A DNA stretch of 64,000 nucleotides from contig CBDCGU010000003.1 of assembly GCA_965216945.1 (NCBI GenBank), forward strand, positions 3,906,001 to 3,970,000. The letters run 5' to 3'. The position numbers were made by a program, and so were the translations under genes. Position 1 is the stretch's first letter; the number at the start of each line of letters is the position of its first letter. The notes beneath the pieces were generated by a model that was not told where the DNA came from, ran no database searches, and worked only from the letters and a program-made list of their open reading frames with translations. Positions 37,203 to 46,394 of this stretch are shown here, in pieces. This DNA is from DATHZQ01 sp965216945 (GTDB lineage Bacteria; Actinomycetota; Acidimicrobiia; Spongiisociales; UBA5794).

Positions 37203-39733
37203 CAGCGGCTCTCCGCCGCCACGACGCCTCGATCGACGAGTGCGATCGCATCGATCGCGGCCCGCCGGATGGACGGGAACGCATCGCGGATCTGGCGCAG
37301 CAGGTCGATCGTCTGGCGGGCGATGCGCACGAAATCTCCTGCTGCGCCATCTTCGTCGTCGAAGAGGTCCTCCAGACTCGCCCCTTGCGCCCAATCGTGG
37401 AGACGCTCGACGTATCCGTCGTAGGGCAAGCGCGACATGTCGAGTCCGTGGTCGTCTTCTCGCTTGGCCAGGGCCTCGCTGAGCTCGAAGATGCCCTCGA
37501 TGCTGCGATCGCTCGCGGCAGTCGGGATACCGCCGGGCAAGTCGTCGCGACGCGGCTCGTACACGAAGACCGAGGCGACTCCTGCAAGCTCGGCTCCACT
37601 GAGCCCGTCGAAGAGCCCGGCTGCCGCCGACTCGGTGATCAGCAGATCGAGCTCGTTGTAGATCACTCTGAGGGTCGCCCCCTTCTCGGTCAATGTCCAC
37701 CCGGTCACGTAACCCAACTCTTCCAATAGTGCGAGCAGGGTGCGGAACCGTGCGACCAGATCGTCCGGCGCCCTGCCGATGCGCCGTTCGAGGCGAAGCG
37801 CTTCCTTTTCGGCGCGCCGTGCCCGATCCAGCCACCCGAGGTGTTCGGCGAGGTGGGGGCACGAAGCCACCGGATCGGATTCACCCGGAACGGCCACACG
37901 GCGTCGGGTCGGATCGAAGTCCGACTCGGCGAGACGCTGCAGGACCGCACCGCGGTAGCTGCGGTCGCGGGGGCGGAAGGGCTCGGGAAGGTCGACCGCG
38001 CCCACCAGAGCCGTCGCCGAGGGCAGCGCATCGGCGGCGACTCTCTTCTCCCGCCCGTCTTCACCCACCAGGTGGAGGCGTGGGTTCGGCCCGTATCCCC
38101 GCGCCAGGAGCACCCAGCGCTCGGGTGTCTCCTCCCCGGGGAGCTCCAGCACGTCGCCGGCGATGGTTCCCTGGACGAAGTCGCGCAGTGTTTGGCGGAG
38201 GTCGCCTGGCGCCGCTCCGGCGGCATAGGCGACGACATCGCCCCGTTCGCACTCGGCCGCCGCCAGGAATTCGGCGATCTCCACCTCCTTCTCTGCACGT
38301 CTCGCTGCCAGAGTGCGGCGCCGGCTCTCGATGCGGTGTTGCGCAAAAGAGGCGTTCAGCAGCTCCTCGGCCTTCTGCTGCGGATAGTTGGCTACGAGGT
38401 TGACCGCCATGTTGTAGGTCGGCACGAAACTCGATTCGAGGGGGTGGCTGCCCTGGGCTGCGATGGTGGCGATCTTGTCGAATGGCACGTCGCGCTGGTG
38501 CAGGATGACCGCGGTGCCGGCCTCGTCGATGCCGCGCCGACCCGCTCGTCCGCTGAGTTGGGTGTAGTCCCCGGGTCTGAGCAGCTCGTGGGCCTCCCCG
38601 GTGAACTTGCTCAATCGCTCCAGCACGACGGTGCGGGCGGGCATGTTGATCCCCAGCGCCAGGGTCTCGGTGGCGAACACCACCTTGAGCAGGCCGGCGG
38701 CGAACAAGGCCTCCACGGTTTCCTTGAACGCAGGCACGAGGCCGGCGTGGTGCGGCGCCACACCCGACTCGAGGCCGCTTGCCCAGGTGCCGAACCCGAG
38801 CACGCTCAGATCGGCGTCGGACAGGTGGGCCGTGTGGTCGGCGACGACCCGGCGGATCTGGTCGCGCTCCGCCGCCGTGGTGAGCCCCACGTTCGCCGCG
38901 GCAACCCGCTGCGCCGCCTGATCGCATCCCGCCCGCGAGAAGATGAAGTAGATGGCGGGAAGACGGCCGATGCGTGCCAACTCCTCGACGACCTCCAGCC
39001 GGCGTGGTGCCGTGAAGCGGGTGAACCTGCCCCGGCCCTTCTTGAGAAGCCGGACGATTTCGGGATTCGGACGACCCGGGCGTCGCCCGAACACGGGGAG
39101 GAGCTCGATGCTGTTCTCGCGGTGGCGATCTTTGAGCATGAAGAGACTCTCCAAGGGGACGGGGCGCCGCTCCTCGGTGACGAGCTCCGTCGGTCCTCGC
39201 CGCACCCTGACCCAGTCCGTGAACTCGGCGGCATTGGCCACGGTCGCCGAGAGGTTGACGAGCTGGACGTGATCCGGGAGGTGGATGATGACCTCCTCCC
39301 AAACCGGTCCGCGATACCGATCTTGCAGGTAATGCACCTCATCGAGAATGACCAATCCCAGATCGTCGAGCCGGCTCGGATCGGCGTAGATCATGTTGCG
39401 CAGCACCTCGGTGGTCATCACGACGATGGGAGCGTCGCCGTTGATGACGTTGTCACCGGTGAGCAACCCCACCTTCTCGGGGCCGTGGACGCGCCGCAGG
39501 TCACCGAACTTCTGGTTGGACAGTGCCTTGATGGGTGTGGTGTAGAAGCTGCGCTCTCGCCGTTCGAGCGCCAGTTCGACGGCGGCCTCGGCGATCAGCG
39601 TCTTGCCCGCCCCGGTAGGTGCGGTCACGACAACGGATACCCCGGAGGCGATATGCGCCATCGCTTGCAGCTGGAACGCGTCTGGGGTGAACGGCAGGCG
39701 GGCAACATACCGGTCGAGTGCTGGAGAAGGCAT
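37199..39733 (-). CDS. helY: Ski2/Mtr4-like DEAD/DEAH-box RNA helicase (HelY-like)
   Basis: This 844-residue superfamily 2 helicase has Walker A APTGAGKT at residue 37, DEVHYLQD as motif II, LSATVAN as motif III and GRAGRRGID as motif VI. A C-terminal ratchet/DSHCT-like region follows from about residue 650. In mycobacteria this gene closes the pafB-pafC-tatA-tatC cluster, and the order is kept here. The target RNA is not known. Confidence 0.92.
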   Translation of the reverse strand: MPSPALDRYVARLPFTPDAFQLQAMAHIASGVSVVVTAPTGAGKTLIAEAAVELALERRERSFYTTPIKALSNQKFGDLRRVHGPEKVGLLTGDNVINGDAPIVVMTTEVLRNMIYADPSRLDDLGLVILDEVHYLQDRYRGPVWEEVIIHLPDHVQLVNLSATVANAAEFTDWVRVRRGPTELVTEERRPVPLESLFMLKDRHRENSIELLPVFGRRPGRPNPEIVRLLKKGRGRFTRFTAPRRLEVVEELARIGRLPAIYFIFSRAGCDQAAQRVAAANVGLTTAAERDQIRRVVADHTAHLSDADLSVLGFGTWASGLESGVAPHHAGLVPAFKETVEALFAAGLLKVVFATETLALGINMPARTVVLERLSKFTGEAHELLRPGDYTQLSGRAGRRGIDEAGTAVILHQRDVPFDKIATIAAQGSHPLESSFVPTYNMAVNLVANYPQQKAEELLNASFAQHRIESRRRTLAARRAEKEVEIAEFLAAAECERGDVVAYAAGAAPGDLRQTLRDFVQGTIAGDVLELPGEETPERWVLLARGYGPNPRLHLVGEDGREKRVAADALPSATALVGAVDLPEPFRPRDRSYRGAVLQRLAESDFDPTRRRVAVPGESDPVASCPHLAEHLGWLDRARRAEKEALRLERRIGRAPDDLVARFRTLLALLEELGYVTGWTLTEKGATLRVIYNELDLLITESAAAGLFDGLSGAELAGVASVFVYEPRRDDLPGGIPTAASDRSIEGIFELSEALAKREDDHGLDMSRLPYDGYVERLHDWAQGASLEDLFDDEDGAAGDFVRIARQTIDLLRQIRDAFPSIRRAAIDAIALVDRGVVAAESRW

Positions 39734-39739
39734 ACCCGG

Positions 39740-40456
39740 CTACTTCTTGAGGATGAGACGGATGGCGAGAATCGTTGTCTCGTAGAGGACGTACAACGGC
39801 GACGAAAGCAGCAACAGCGTCAGCGGGTCGCCCCCCGGCGTGAGCAACGCCGATCCGATGATGATGATGGCCACGGCGTAGCGCCGGTTGGATGCGAGTT
39901 GCTGCGAGGTCACGAGGCCGAGGGCCGCGGCCGCAAACAGGAACACGGGGAACTCGAAGGCGACACCGAATGCGAGCAGAAAACGCATGGCGAAGCGAAG
40001 GTAGAACTCCGCACCAATCGTCGGTTCGAGCAGGTCGGTCCCGAAACTCACCAGCAGCTCCAGCGTCAGTGGCAGCACCAGATAGCCGACGACCACACCA
40101 CCGATGAAGAGCAGCGACAGCACCCCCGACAGCGGGATGACGTACCGTCGTTCGCGAGCCGTGAGCGCAGGGCCGACAAACCGCCATACCTGATAGATGA
40201 GCACCGGACTGGCGAGGACGACGCCGCTCCACAGCGAGACACGCAGTGCCAGGGTGAAGGCTTCCGTGGGTTGGAAGAACGCCAGCCGGTCGCCGTCGAC
40301 CGCCTCGAGATACGGCTCGGCGAGGAACCCGAGGATGTCGTTGTAGAAGAAGAAGGCGATGATCGTCATCACGCCGATTGCGATCGCCGACTTGATCAAC
40401 CGCGAGCGCAGCTCCACCAAGTGGTCCATGAAGGTCATGGGTGCGTCGCTCGTCAT
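39740..40456 (-). CDS. tatC: Sec-independent protein translocase TatC
   Basis: This 238-residue protein has six membrane helices. It has the conserved MTFMDHLVELRSRL N-terminus and the periplasmic FQPTEAFTLALRVS, and FLLAFGVAFEFPVF in helix four. It receives twin-arginine signals in the membrane. The gene overlaps the tatA/B gene by four bases. A twin-arginine substrate is encoded at 59280-60722. Confidence 0.97.
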   Translation of the reverse strand: MTSDAPMTFMDHLVELRSRLIKSAIAIGVMTIIAFFFYNDILGFLAEPYLEAVDGDRLAFFQPTEAFTLALRVSLWSGVVLASPVLIYQVWRFVGPALTARERRYVIPLSGVLSLLFIGGVVVGYLVLPLTLELLVSFGTDLLEPTIGAEFYLRFAMRFLLAFGVAFEFPVFLFAAAALGLVTSQQLASNRRYAVAIIIIGSALLTPGGDPLTLLLLSSPLYVLYETTILAIRLILKK

Positions 40457-40851
40457 GCGTCGTCGGAGCTCTTGCCGCCCTCGGCCTCCGCATCATCTTC
40501 GGGCGGTGGATCATCTTCGGGCGGTGGATCATCTTCGGGCGGTGGATCATCTTCGGGACGTGGATCGGCGCCGGCGGCAGCGGCGGTGCGCTCCAGTCCG
40601 GTGAGGTCCGGCACTGCCCCCTTCAGATCTTCCTTGGCTGCACGGAGGTCGGCCTCGATGTCCTTCAACGGCTTGGCGACGCCGTCGAACTCCTGGGTGA
40701 ACTCGCTGCGCAGCGTTCCCGCGGCATCACGCAGCTTGGCCACCAGCTGTCCGGCCTTCCGCGCCATCTCGGGCAAGCGTTGCGGCCCGAACACGATGAG
40801 GATGACCACGGCGATCGTGAGGATCTCCGACAGCGTCAGGTTGGCGTTCAC
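40453..40851 (-). CDS. tatB: Tat translocase TatA/B subunit with acidic proline-rich repeat tail
   Basis: This 132-residue protein has one N-terminal membrane helix (LTIAVVILIVFGPQRLPE) and an amphipathic helix. The tail has four tandem copies of PEDDPP-type hexapeptide (about residues 100-122), encoded by an 18-bp repeat. The FGPQRLP hinge is TatB-like rather than TatA-like, but naming in actinobacteria is unsure. The repeat tail should face the cytosol. Confidence 0.85.
   Translation of the reverse strand: MNANLTLSEILTIAVVILIVFGPQRLPEMARKAGQLVAKLRDAAGTLRSEFTQEFDGVAKPLKDIEADLRAAKEDLKGAVPDLTGLERTAAAAGADPRPEDDPPPEDDPPPEDDPPPEDDAEAEGGKSSDDA
40492..40563. repeat. four tandem 18-bp units in tatB coding region
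   Basis: ATCATCTTCGGGCGGTGG occurs at 40492-40509, 40510-40527 and 40528-40545 and, with two changes, at 40546-40563. In the minus-strand gene each unit encodes one PEDDPP hexapeptide. The unit is in frame, so copy number could vary without breaking the gene. Confidence 0.9.
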
Positions 40852-40893
40852 GCCCGCGATGCTAGGGGGATCGGCGAAGGAGCGATCGGGGGA

Positions 40894-41835
40894 TCACGCC
40901 GTGTCGGCGTAGCGGGCCTTGATCCTGGTTCTGAGGTCTTCGAGAGTCGCCCGCACCTCGTCACCCTCGATGAGCTCGGCGTCACCGCCGAGCCGCAGGA
41001 GGAGCCGGGCGGCGACGCTCGGATCGCTTGCGGCGAAGCGCACGGTGAGACTTGCGCCATCGCCGCCGTCGTCCATCACCTCGACCGGGTAGTAGTCGGC
41101 GACCCAACGTGCGCGAGGGCCGAGCTGCAGCACGGCGTGAGTATCCGACTCCGAAGGCGTATATGCCACGATCGGCGGTGGTGGCTCCGCCGGAGGCTCA
41201 AACCTGTCACCGGTGGTCTCCAGGTTGCGAATCCTGTCGACGCGAAACACCCGTTCGGCTCGGGCGCACCGGCAGTAGGCGGACACATACCAGTTCCCGA
41301 GCGTGGAGAAGACCGTCCACGGCTCGATCTCCCGCTCGGAATCGGCGTTGCGACCGAGGGCCCGGTACACGATGTGCACGACCGAGCCCTCGGCCGCCGC
41401 ACTCCTCAGGTCGGCGACGAACTCGGGTTCGCTCAGGTCGACGGTGAGCGCCTCGCCGCCATCCGGCAGCACTGCGTCCGCGAGTTTGGCGACGGCGCTC
41501 TCGAGCGCCGGTGGCGCCTGTCCGGACGATACGAGCGCCAATCCCGAGGCGAGCAGCCCGAGCGCTTCGGGAGCCGTGAGCCGCATGGGGGTGGCGAAGT
41601 AGTCGGCCATCTCCACCACGACCTCGTCGTCGTCGATGAATGCCACCATCAAGTCGCCGGGGCCGTACCCGGGCAGGCCGCAGACGAACACGAGGTCGAG
41701 GTCGGCGACGAGCTGGCGGCGGGTGTAGCCGAATCGCTCACACACCTCATCGACCGTGGCCCCAGGGTTGGCGATGACCCACGGGAGCATGCCGAGCATA
41801 CGGTTGAGGCGGCGTGCGGTCTTCTGACTCGTCAT
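40894..41835 (-). CDS. pafC: WYL-domain regulator PafC-like
   Basis: This 313-residue protein has an N-terminal winged helix (WVIANPGATVDEVCERFGY) and a central WYL domain, with a region of YRALGRNADSEREIEPW type and the ligand strand YVSAYCRCARAERVFRVDRI. A C-terminal extension follows. With PafB it forms a single-strand-DNA-activated heterodimer that turns on DNA-damage genes in mycobacteria. It overlaps pafB by ATGA. Confidence 0.9.
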   Translation of the reverse strand: MTSQKTARRLNRMLGMLPWVIANPGATVDEVCERFGYTRRQLVADLDLVFVCGLPGYGPGDLMVAFIDDDEVVVEMADYFATPMRLTAPEALGLLASGLALVSSGQAPPALESAVAKLADAVLPDGGEALTVDLSEPEFVADLRSAAAEGSVVHIVYRALGRNADSEREIEPWTVFSTLGNWYVSAYCRCARAERVFRVDRIRNLETTGDRFEPPAEPPPPIVAYTPSESDTHAVLQLGPRARWVADYYPVEVMDDGGDGASLTVRFAASDPSVAARLLLRLGGDAELIEGDEVRATLEDLRTRIKARYADTA

Positions 41836-42755
41836 GCCGCCCCGATGCGGTCGAGCAGTCTTCGGCGCAGGCCCTCGGGGGCGACGATGACGGCGTGATC
41901 GTCGAAGCCGAGCAGCCATCCGATGAACGCATCCGGGTTGGCGACGGGGAGAACGGCCTCGAGTCCGCCATCGCCGAGCTCGTTGACCTCGGCGCGACCC
42001 GTCAGCTGCCGGCGCGCCCACCAGGCCATCTCGGCGTCGAAACGCACGGTGGCGTCGATGTCGGCTCCACCCGCTTCCCACGGCGCCTCCGGGATCGCAC
42101 TGGATGCTGAGAACTCTGCAGGACGCTCGAAGACCTGTCGTTCCTCGCCGAGCGCGACGTCTCCCATCCGATCGAGCCGGAATACCTTGATGCGCTCGGC
42201 CTCCTCTTCAGGTCCGACGACATACCAGTGTCCACGGCGGTGTACGAGGCCGTACGGTCGGATCACCCGGGGCCTGTCGCGGTAGGTGAAGGACAGCCGG
42301 CGCCGCTCGGCAACCGCGGCGAACGCTCCCGCCAGTTCCTCTTCGTGGCGGCCCAGATCGGCCGCCAGGGGTTCACCGGACGCGGTGAGGGGTGCGCCGC
42401 CGAGCTTGAACAACGCATCCGGCCCGGCCGGGCGCCCGCCGATCCGCACCACATGGGCGGCCATCCACAACGCAGCGCGCTCTTCGTCCGTGAGACCCGG
42501 ATCCGGCAAGGCGTACTCGTCTTCCGGAACCACGTAGCCGAGTTCCACCTCCCAGGCGTCGGTGGGCCGCAGCTCCAGTGGGATGCCGAGCCGCCGCAGC
42601 AGGTCTTTGTCACGCTCGAACATCCGGCGCCACGCCTCGTCGGTGGACTGGTCGTAGCCGTTGACGGTCACCCGGATCTCGTCCGCGGTCACCGGCCGTT
42701 CGGCGGTGAGCAGGAAAGCAAGCAGATTGAGGATTCGCTCGATGACGTTGTGCAT
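41832..42755 (-). CDS. pafB: WYL-domain regulator PafB-like
   Basis: This 307-residue protein has an N-terminal helix-turn-helix (ILNLLAFLLTAERPVTADEI) and a WYL domain (RLSFTYRDRPRVIRPYGLV, then HWYVVGPEEEAERIKVFRLDRM). It is followed by pafC, as in mycobacteria. Their DNA-damage role is known from Mycobacterium and inferred here. Confidence 0.9.
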   Translation of the reverse strand: MHNVIERILNLLAFLLTAERPVTADEIRVTVNGYDQSTDEAWRRMFERDKDLLRRLGIPLELRPTDAWEVELGYVVPEDEYALPDPGLTDEERAALWMAAHVVRIGGRPAGPDALFKLGGAPLTASGEPLAADLGRHEEELAGAFAAVAERRRLSFTYRDRPRVIRPYGLVHRRGHWYVVGPEEEAERIKVFRLDRMGDVALGEERQVFERPAEFSASSAIPEAPWEAGGADIDATVRFDAEMAWWARRQLTGRAEVNELGDGGLEAVLPVANPDAFIGWLLGFDDHAVIVAPEGLRRRLLDRIGAA

Positions 42756-42905
42756 GTGCGCGCAGGGTAAATCGGACGTGGGGGCTCTGGAAGGACCCTA
42801 GGAGCGTGCCAAAAGAGCGCCGGTCCTGACCCGAACCAGTGCGTCATCCACCTTCACACATCCCGGTGGACCCGGATCCCCCGGATCGCCAACGACCGTT
42901 GCAGC

Positions 42906-44261
42906 TCACAGGCTGGCGATGAGCTTCTCGACCCGGTCGTCGGACGCTCGAAACGGATCCTTGCACAACACGGTTCGTTGCGCCTGGTCGTTGAGCTTGA
43001 GATGTACCCAGTCGACGGTGAAGTCGCGCTTGCGGGATTTGGCCGCCTTGATGAACGCACCCCGCAGCCGGGCCCGCGTCGTGGCGGGCGGGTGGGTGAC
43101 CCCACGGTCGATCACCTCGTCGGTCACGACCCTCTCCACGAGGCCGCGGCGCTCGAGGACGTAGTACAGGCCCCGGTCCCGGTTGACGTCGTGATAGCTC
43201 AGGTCCATCAGCGACATCTGAGGCGCAGACAGGGGGATCCCTCGTCGGTCCCGGAACTGGTCGATCAGACGGTACTTGGCCACCCAGTCGCATTCGCGGT
43301 GGAGTGAGAGTGGGTCCTTCTCGAGCCCGGTCAACAAGTACTCCCACATCTCGACTGCCCGCTCGACCTGCGGGGGGAAGCCGACCGTGCGGGCGTACCG
43401 CATCGTCCGCTCCAAGTACTCCCACTGGATGTCGAGCGCGGACAGCTCGCGGCCGTTGGCGAGCCGTACCCGGCGCCGGCATGTGATGTCGTGGGAGATC
43501 TCACGGATCGCCCGGATCGGGTTCTCCAATGACAGATCGCGGAACATGACGTCGTCTTCGAGCATCTGGAGCAGGGCAGCGGTCGTGCCGACCTTCACAT
43601 AGGTGACGTACTCCGACATGTTGGAGTCACCGGCGATGACGTGCAGCCGCCGGTAGCGCTCGGCATCGGCATGCGGCTCGTCACGGGTGTTGATGATGGG
43701 CCGGCTCCGCGTCGTTGCCGAGCTGATGCCCTCCCAGATGTGCTCGGCTCGTTGAGAGAGGCAGAACACCGTACCCCGCGCCGTCTGCAGCAGTTTGCCG
43801 GCGCCGGAGAAGACCTGCCGGGTGACGAAGAACGGGATCAGCGTGTCGATGATCCGCTGGAAGTCACCCTGCCGCCCGACGAGGTAGTTCTCGTGACACC
43901 CGTACGAGTTTCCCGCAGAATCGGTGTTGTTCTTGAAGAGATAGATCTGGCCACGAATCCCCTCCTCCTCGAGCCGTCGCTCGGCGGAACGCAAGAGGCT
44001 CTCCAGGATCCGCTCCCCTGCCTTGTCGTGGGCAACCAGGTCGTAGAGCGAGTCGCATTCCGGCGTGGCGTACTCAGGATGCGACCCGACGTCGAGGTAG
44101 AGCCGGGCGCCGTTCTCCAGGAAGACGTTCGACGAACGGCCCCAGCTGACAACCCGGCGAAACAGATAACGTGCCACCTCGTCGGGTGAGAGCCGCCGCT
44201 GCCCGCGCAGCGTGCAGGTCACCCCGTATTCGGTCTCGATGCCGAAGATGCGTCGTTGCAC
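42906..44261 (-). CDS. pafA: Pup-protein ligase PafA
   Basis: This 451-residue glutamine-synthetase-fold ligase attaches Pup to lysines of target proteins. The N-terminus has [14 protein letters not shown] with the ATP/Mg glutamate-rich loop. [20 protein letters not shown] and [11 protein letters not shown] carry ATP and metal ligands. A C-terminal domain binds Pup. GTG 44261 is chosen because homologues begin just before RRIFG. A 150-bp gap separates it from pafB. Confidence 0.95.
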   Translation of the reverse strand: MQRRIFGIETEYGVTCTLRGQRRLSPDEVARYLFRRVVSWGRSSNVFLENGARLYLDVGSHPEYATPECDSLYDLVAHDKAGERILESLLRSAERRLEEEGIRGQIYLFKNNTDSAGNSYGCHENYLVGRQGDFQRIIDTLIPFFVTRQVFSGAGKLLQTARGTVFCLSQRAEHIWEGISSATTRSRPIINTRDEPHADAERYRRLHVIAGDSNMSEYVTYVKVGTTAALLQMLEDDVMFRDLSLENPIRAIREISHDITCRRRVRLANGRELSALDIQWEYLERTMRYARTVGFPPQVERAVEMWEYLLTGLEKDPLSLHRECDWVAKYRLIDQFRDRRGIPLSAPQMSLMDLSYHDVNRDRGLYYVLERRGLVERVVTDEVIDRGVTHPPATTRARLRGAFIKAAKSRKRDFTVDWVHLKLNDQAQRTVLCKDPFRASDDRVEKLIASL

Positions 44262-44340
44262 GCACGCAGGGTACCCGGGCTCCACCATTGCATCGACGGC
44301 ACCGTCACCGTTCCGTGACGGACAGGACCAGAATGGGAGC

Positions 44341-44709
44341 ATGCTCGACCAGCATCACCCGTCGCACTTCGTTCACCTCACCACGATCGGCGACGTCAAC
44401 ACCGCACGGATCATCGCGGCTCGGCTCGAGGCCGAAGGGATCGAGGTCCGGCTGCATGGCGATGCCCTGAGCATCTACCCGGTCACGGTCGGGGCACTTG
44501 CCGAGACGCAGCTCTGGGTGCTCAGCGACCGTGTCGACGAAGCGAGCACTCTGCTACTCGACGCCGAGATCAACGACGTCCTGGAGCCGGTCGACCGTGG
44601 TCAGCCGGTGGATCGCCGCGGCCTGCCGATCGAGTTGCGACTTGCCGCGCTCGCCGTCGGGCTCGTGCTGCTGGGTTTGTGGGTGTTGCGGATCGTCGCC
44701 GTCTACTGA
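44341..44709 (+). CDS. DUF2007-like putative signal transducing protein
   Basis: This 122-residue protein has a DUF2007-like domain in its first 80 residues ([28 protein letters not shown], then the ELWV-type [16 protein letters not shown]). One C-terminal membrane helix follows. Its plus-strand position between pafA and prcA, both on the minus strand, breaks the proteasome operon in two. The ATG is preceded by GGGAGC. Confidence 0.75.
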   Translation: MLDQHHPSHFVHLTTIGDVNTARIIAARLEAEGIEVRLHGDALSIYPVTVGALAETQLWVLSDRVDEASTLLLDAEINDVLEPVDRGQPVDRRGLPIELRLAALAVGLVLLGLWVLRIVAVY

Positions 44710-44716
44710 AGGTACG

Positions 44717-45397
44717 TCACGCCCGCATGGCCGCGATCTCGTCGGCGATCAGCCGCCGGAACTTGCGTCGTTGCCGGGTCCGATCGAGCACGGCAGCTTC
44801 CCATTCGTCCGAAGCGATCTCCCCAGGTGCGGCCGCCTGTATCACCTCCATCGCCAGCCCGAGGGCGGCCGGGAGCTCCAATCCGGGCTCGAATCGACCC
44901 GAGAGGGCCTCGGTGAGCTCTTGTTCGCCGCCGCCCATGGCGCCGAATCCTTCGACGCTGCCGAGCATCCCGTCGAATTGGATGCGATAGATCTCGGTCT
45001 CACTTGGCGAATCGCCCACCTCGGCGACCATGACCTCGATCTCGTAGGGCTTGACCTCGTGGGTGAACACGTGGCCGAGTGTCTGCGAGTAGGCGTTGGC
45101 GAGACCCTTGCTGGTCACGTCGGAGCGCGCATAGGAGTACCCCTTGACATCGGCGTAACGGACGCCGCCGACACGAAGGGATTCGAACTCGTTGAACCGG
45201 CCCACCCCGGCGAACGCAATGCGGTCGTAGATCTCGCCGAGCTTGTGCAGAGAGCCGGACGGGTTCTCACCGATCAGCAGCACGCCGTCCGCGTACTCCA
45301 ACACGACGATTGGACGACCCCGGGCGATGCCCTTGCGGGCGAAGTCGGCCCGATCCTTGATGAGCTGTTCGGGAGGGACGTAGAAGGGTGCGGTCAA
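44717..45397 (-). CDS. prcA: 20S proteasome alpha subunit
   Basis: This 226-residue alpha-type subunit has an N-terminal PFYVPPEQLIKDRADFARKG, typical of actinobacterial PrcA, and no catalytic Thr. It forms outer rings that gate entry. Start is TTG 45397, preceded by GGAGGGCAGACC, overlapping the prcB stop (TTGA). The C-terminus is basic. Confidence 0.95.
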   Translation of the reverse strand: MTAPFYVPPEQLIKDRADFARKGIARGRPIVVLEYADGVLLIGENPSGSLHKLGEIYDRIAFAGVGRFNEFESLRVGGVRYADVKGYSYARSDVTSKGLANAYSQTLGHVFTHEVKPYEIEVMVAEVGDSPSETEIYRIQFDGMLGSVEGFGAMGGGEQELTEALSGRFEPGLELPAALGLAMEVIQAAAPGEIASDEWEAAVLDRTRQRRKFRRLIADEIAAMRA

Positions 45398-46203
45398 GGT
45401 CTGCCCTCCAACACCGAGGAAGCGATACCGGCGAGCGTCTCGTCCGGGATCTCGCGGAGCCCGGCGGCGGAAACGGTCACGACGTTGGGGAAGATCCCGC
45501 GCCGCACGTCCGGGCCACCGGTTGCCGCATCCTCCTCCGCCGCCGCGACGAGTGCCTCGACCGCGATGCGCAGCGCCGCCTCCTCGTCGAGCCCCGGCGC
45601 GTAGACCGCCTTGAGGAACGACTTGGCCTCCTGGCCGCCGGAGCCGGTGGTTGCGTAGTCCTGCTCCTCGTATCGGCCTCCGACGACATCGAAGGTGTAG
45701 AGGCGTCCCTCGCTTGCGGCCTCGTCATAGCCGCAGAAGAGCGGGACGATCACGAGCCCTTGAAAGGCCAGAGGCAGGTGGTTGCGAACCAGCCGTGCGA
45801 GGTAGTTGGCTTTGCCGTCGAGGCTGAGACGGGTGCCTTCGATCTTCTCGTAGTGCTCGAGCTCGGTCTGGAACAGCTTGATCAGCTCGACCGCCATGCC
45901 GGCTGTGCCGGAGATGGCTACCGCGGAGTACTCGTCGGCGGCGAAGACCTTCTGGATCCGTTTGTGGGCGATGATGTTGCCCGCCGTGGCGCGTCGATCG
46001 CCGGCCATGACGACGCCGTCGGCGTAACGAAGCGCCAGGACGGTGGTGCCTTCCGGTATCTCCGGCAACTCGCCGGACACCGGCTCGGGCCACACCGGCT
46101 GCTGTTGCCGGCGGTGCAGAGCAGCGGTGAAACTCGCATCAGCCAGCGACGTGTCGAGGGCGGCCCGCTGTGACCGGCTGGGAAGCGCTCCGTCGGGAGT
46201 CAC
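45394..46203 (-). CDS. prcB: 20S proteasome beta subunit
   Basis: This 269-residue catalytic subunit has a propeptide of 52 residues followed by the processing site EG-TTVLALRYADGV; Thr53 is the expected nucleophile. Further catalytic residues are Asp in GDRRATAG and Lys in AHKRI. The GTG start overlaps the pup stop (GTGA). Confidence 0.96.
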   Translation of the reverse strand: MTPDGALPSRSQRAALDTSLADASFTAALHRRQQQPVWPEPVSGELPEIPEGTTVLALRYADGVVMAGDRRATAGNIIAHKRIQKVFAADEYSAVAISGTAGMAVELIKLFQTELEHYEKIEGTRLSLDGKANYLARLVRNHLPLAFQGLVIVPLFCGYDEAASEGRLYTFDVVGGRYEEQDYATTGSGGQEAKSFLKAVYAPGLDEEAALRIAVEALVAAAEEDAATGGPDVRRGIFPNVVTVSAAGLREIPDETLAGIASSVLEGRP

Positions 46204-46394
46204 TCGCCGCCCTTCTGCACGTAGTTCTTGACGAACTCCTCGGCGTTCTCCTCGAGGACTGAGTCGATTTCCTCGAGCAGGTCGTCGATGCGCTCGGCGA
46301 TCTCTTCGCCTTGCTCGTCGACGGTGGCTTCGACCTCGGTCTCGTCCTGCTCGGACCGCTGCGGAGAGCTCTGCTTCCGTTCTTGTTCAGCCAT
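46200..46394 (-). CDS. pup: prokaryotic ubiquitin-like protein Pup
   Basis: This 64-residue, Glu/Asp/Gln-rich disordered protein has the ARC-binding helix (ERIDDLLEEIDSVLEENAEEF) and the C-terminal NYVQKGGE. The last residue is Glu rather than Gln. It can therefore be activated by PafA without deamidation. The start at ATG 46394 follows GGAGGCAACG. Confidence 0.96.
   Translation of the reverse strand: MAEQERKQSSPQRSEQDETEVEATVDEQGEEIAERIDDLLEEIDSVLEENAEEFVKNYVQKGGE

Noticed and set aside
37841..40912. Long plus-strand open frame opposite helicase/tat genes
   Set aside because: It lies entirely antisense to well-supported minus-strand genes, is rich in Arg/Gly/Gln and has no motif or ribosome site; a GC-codon shadow.
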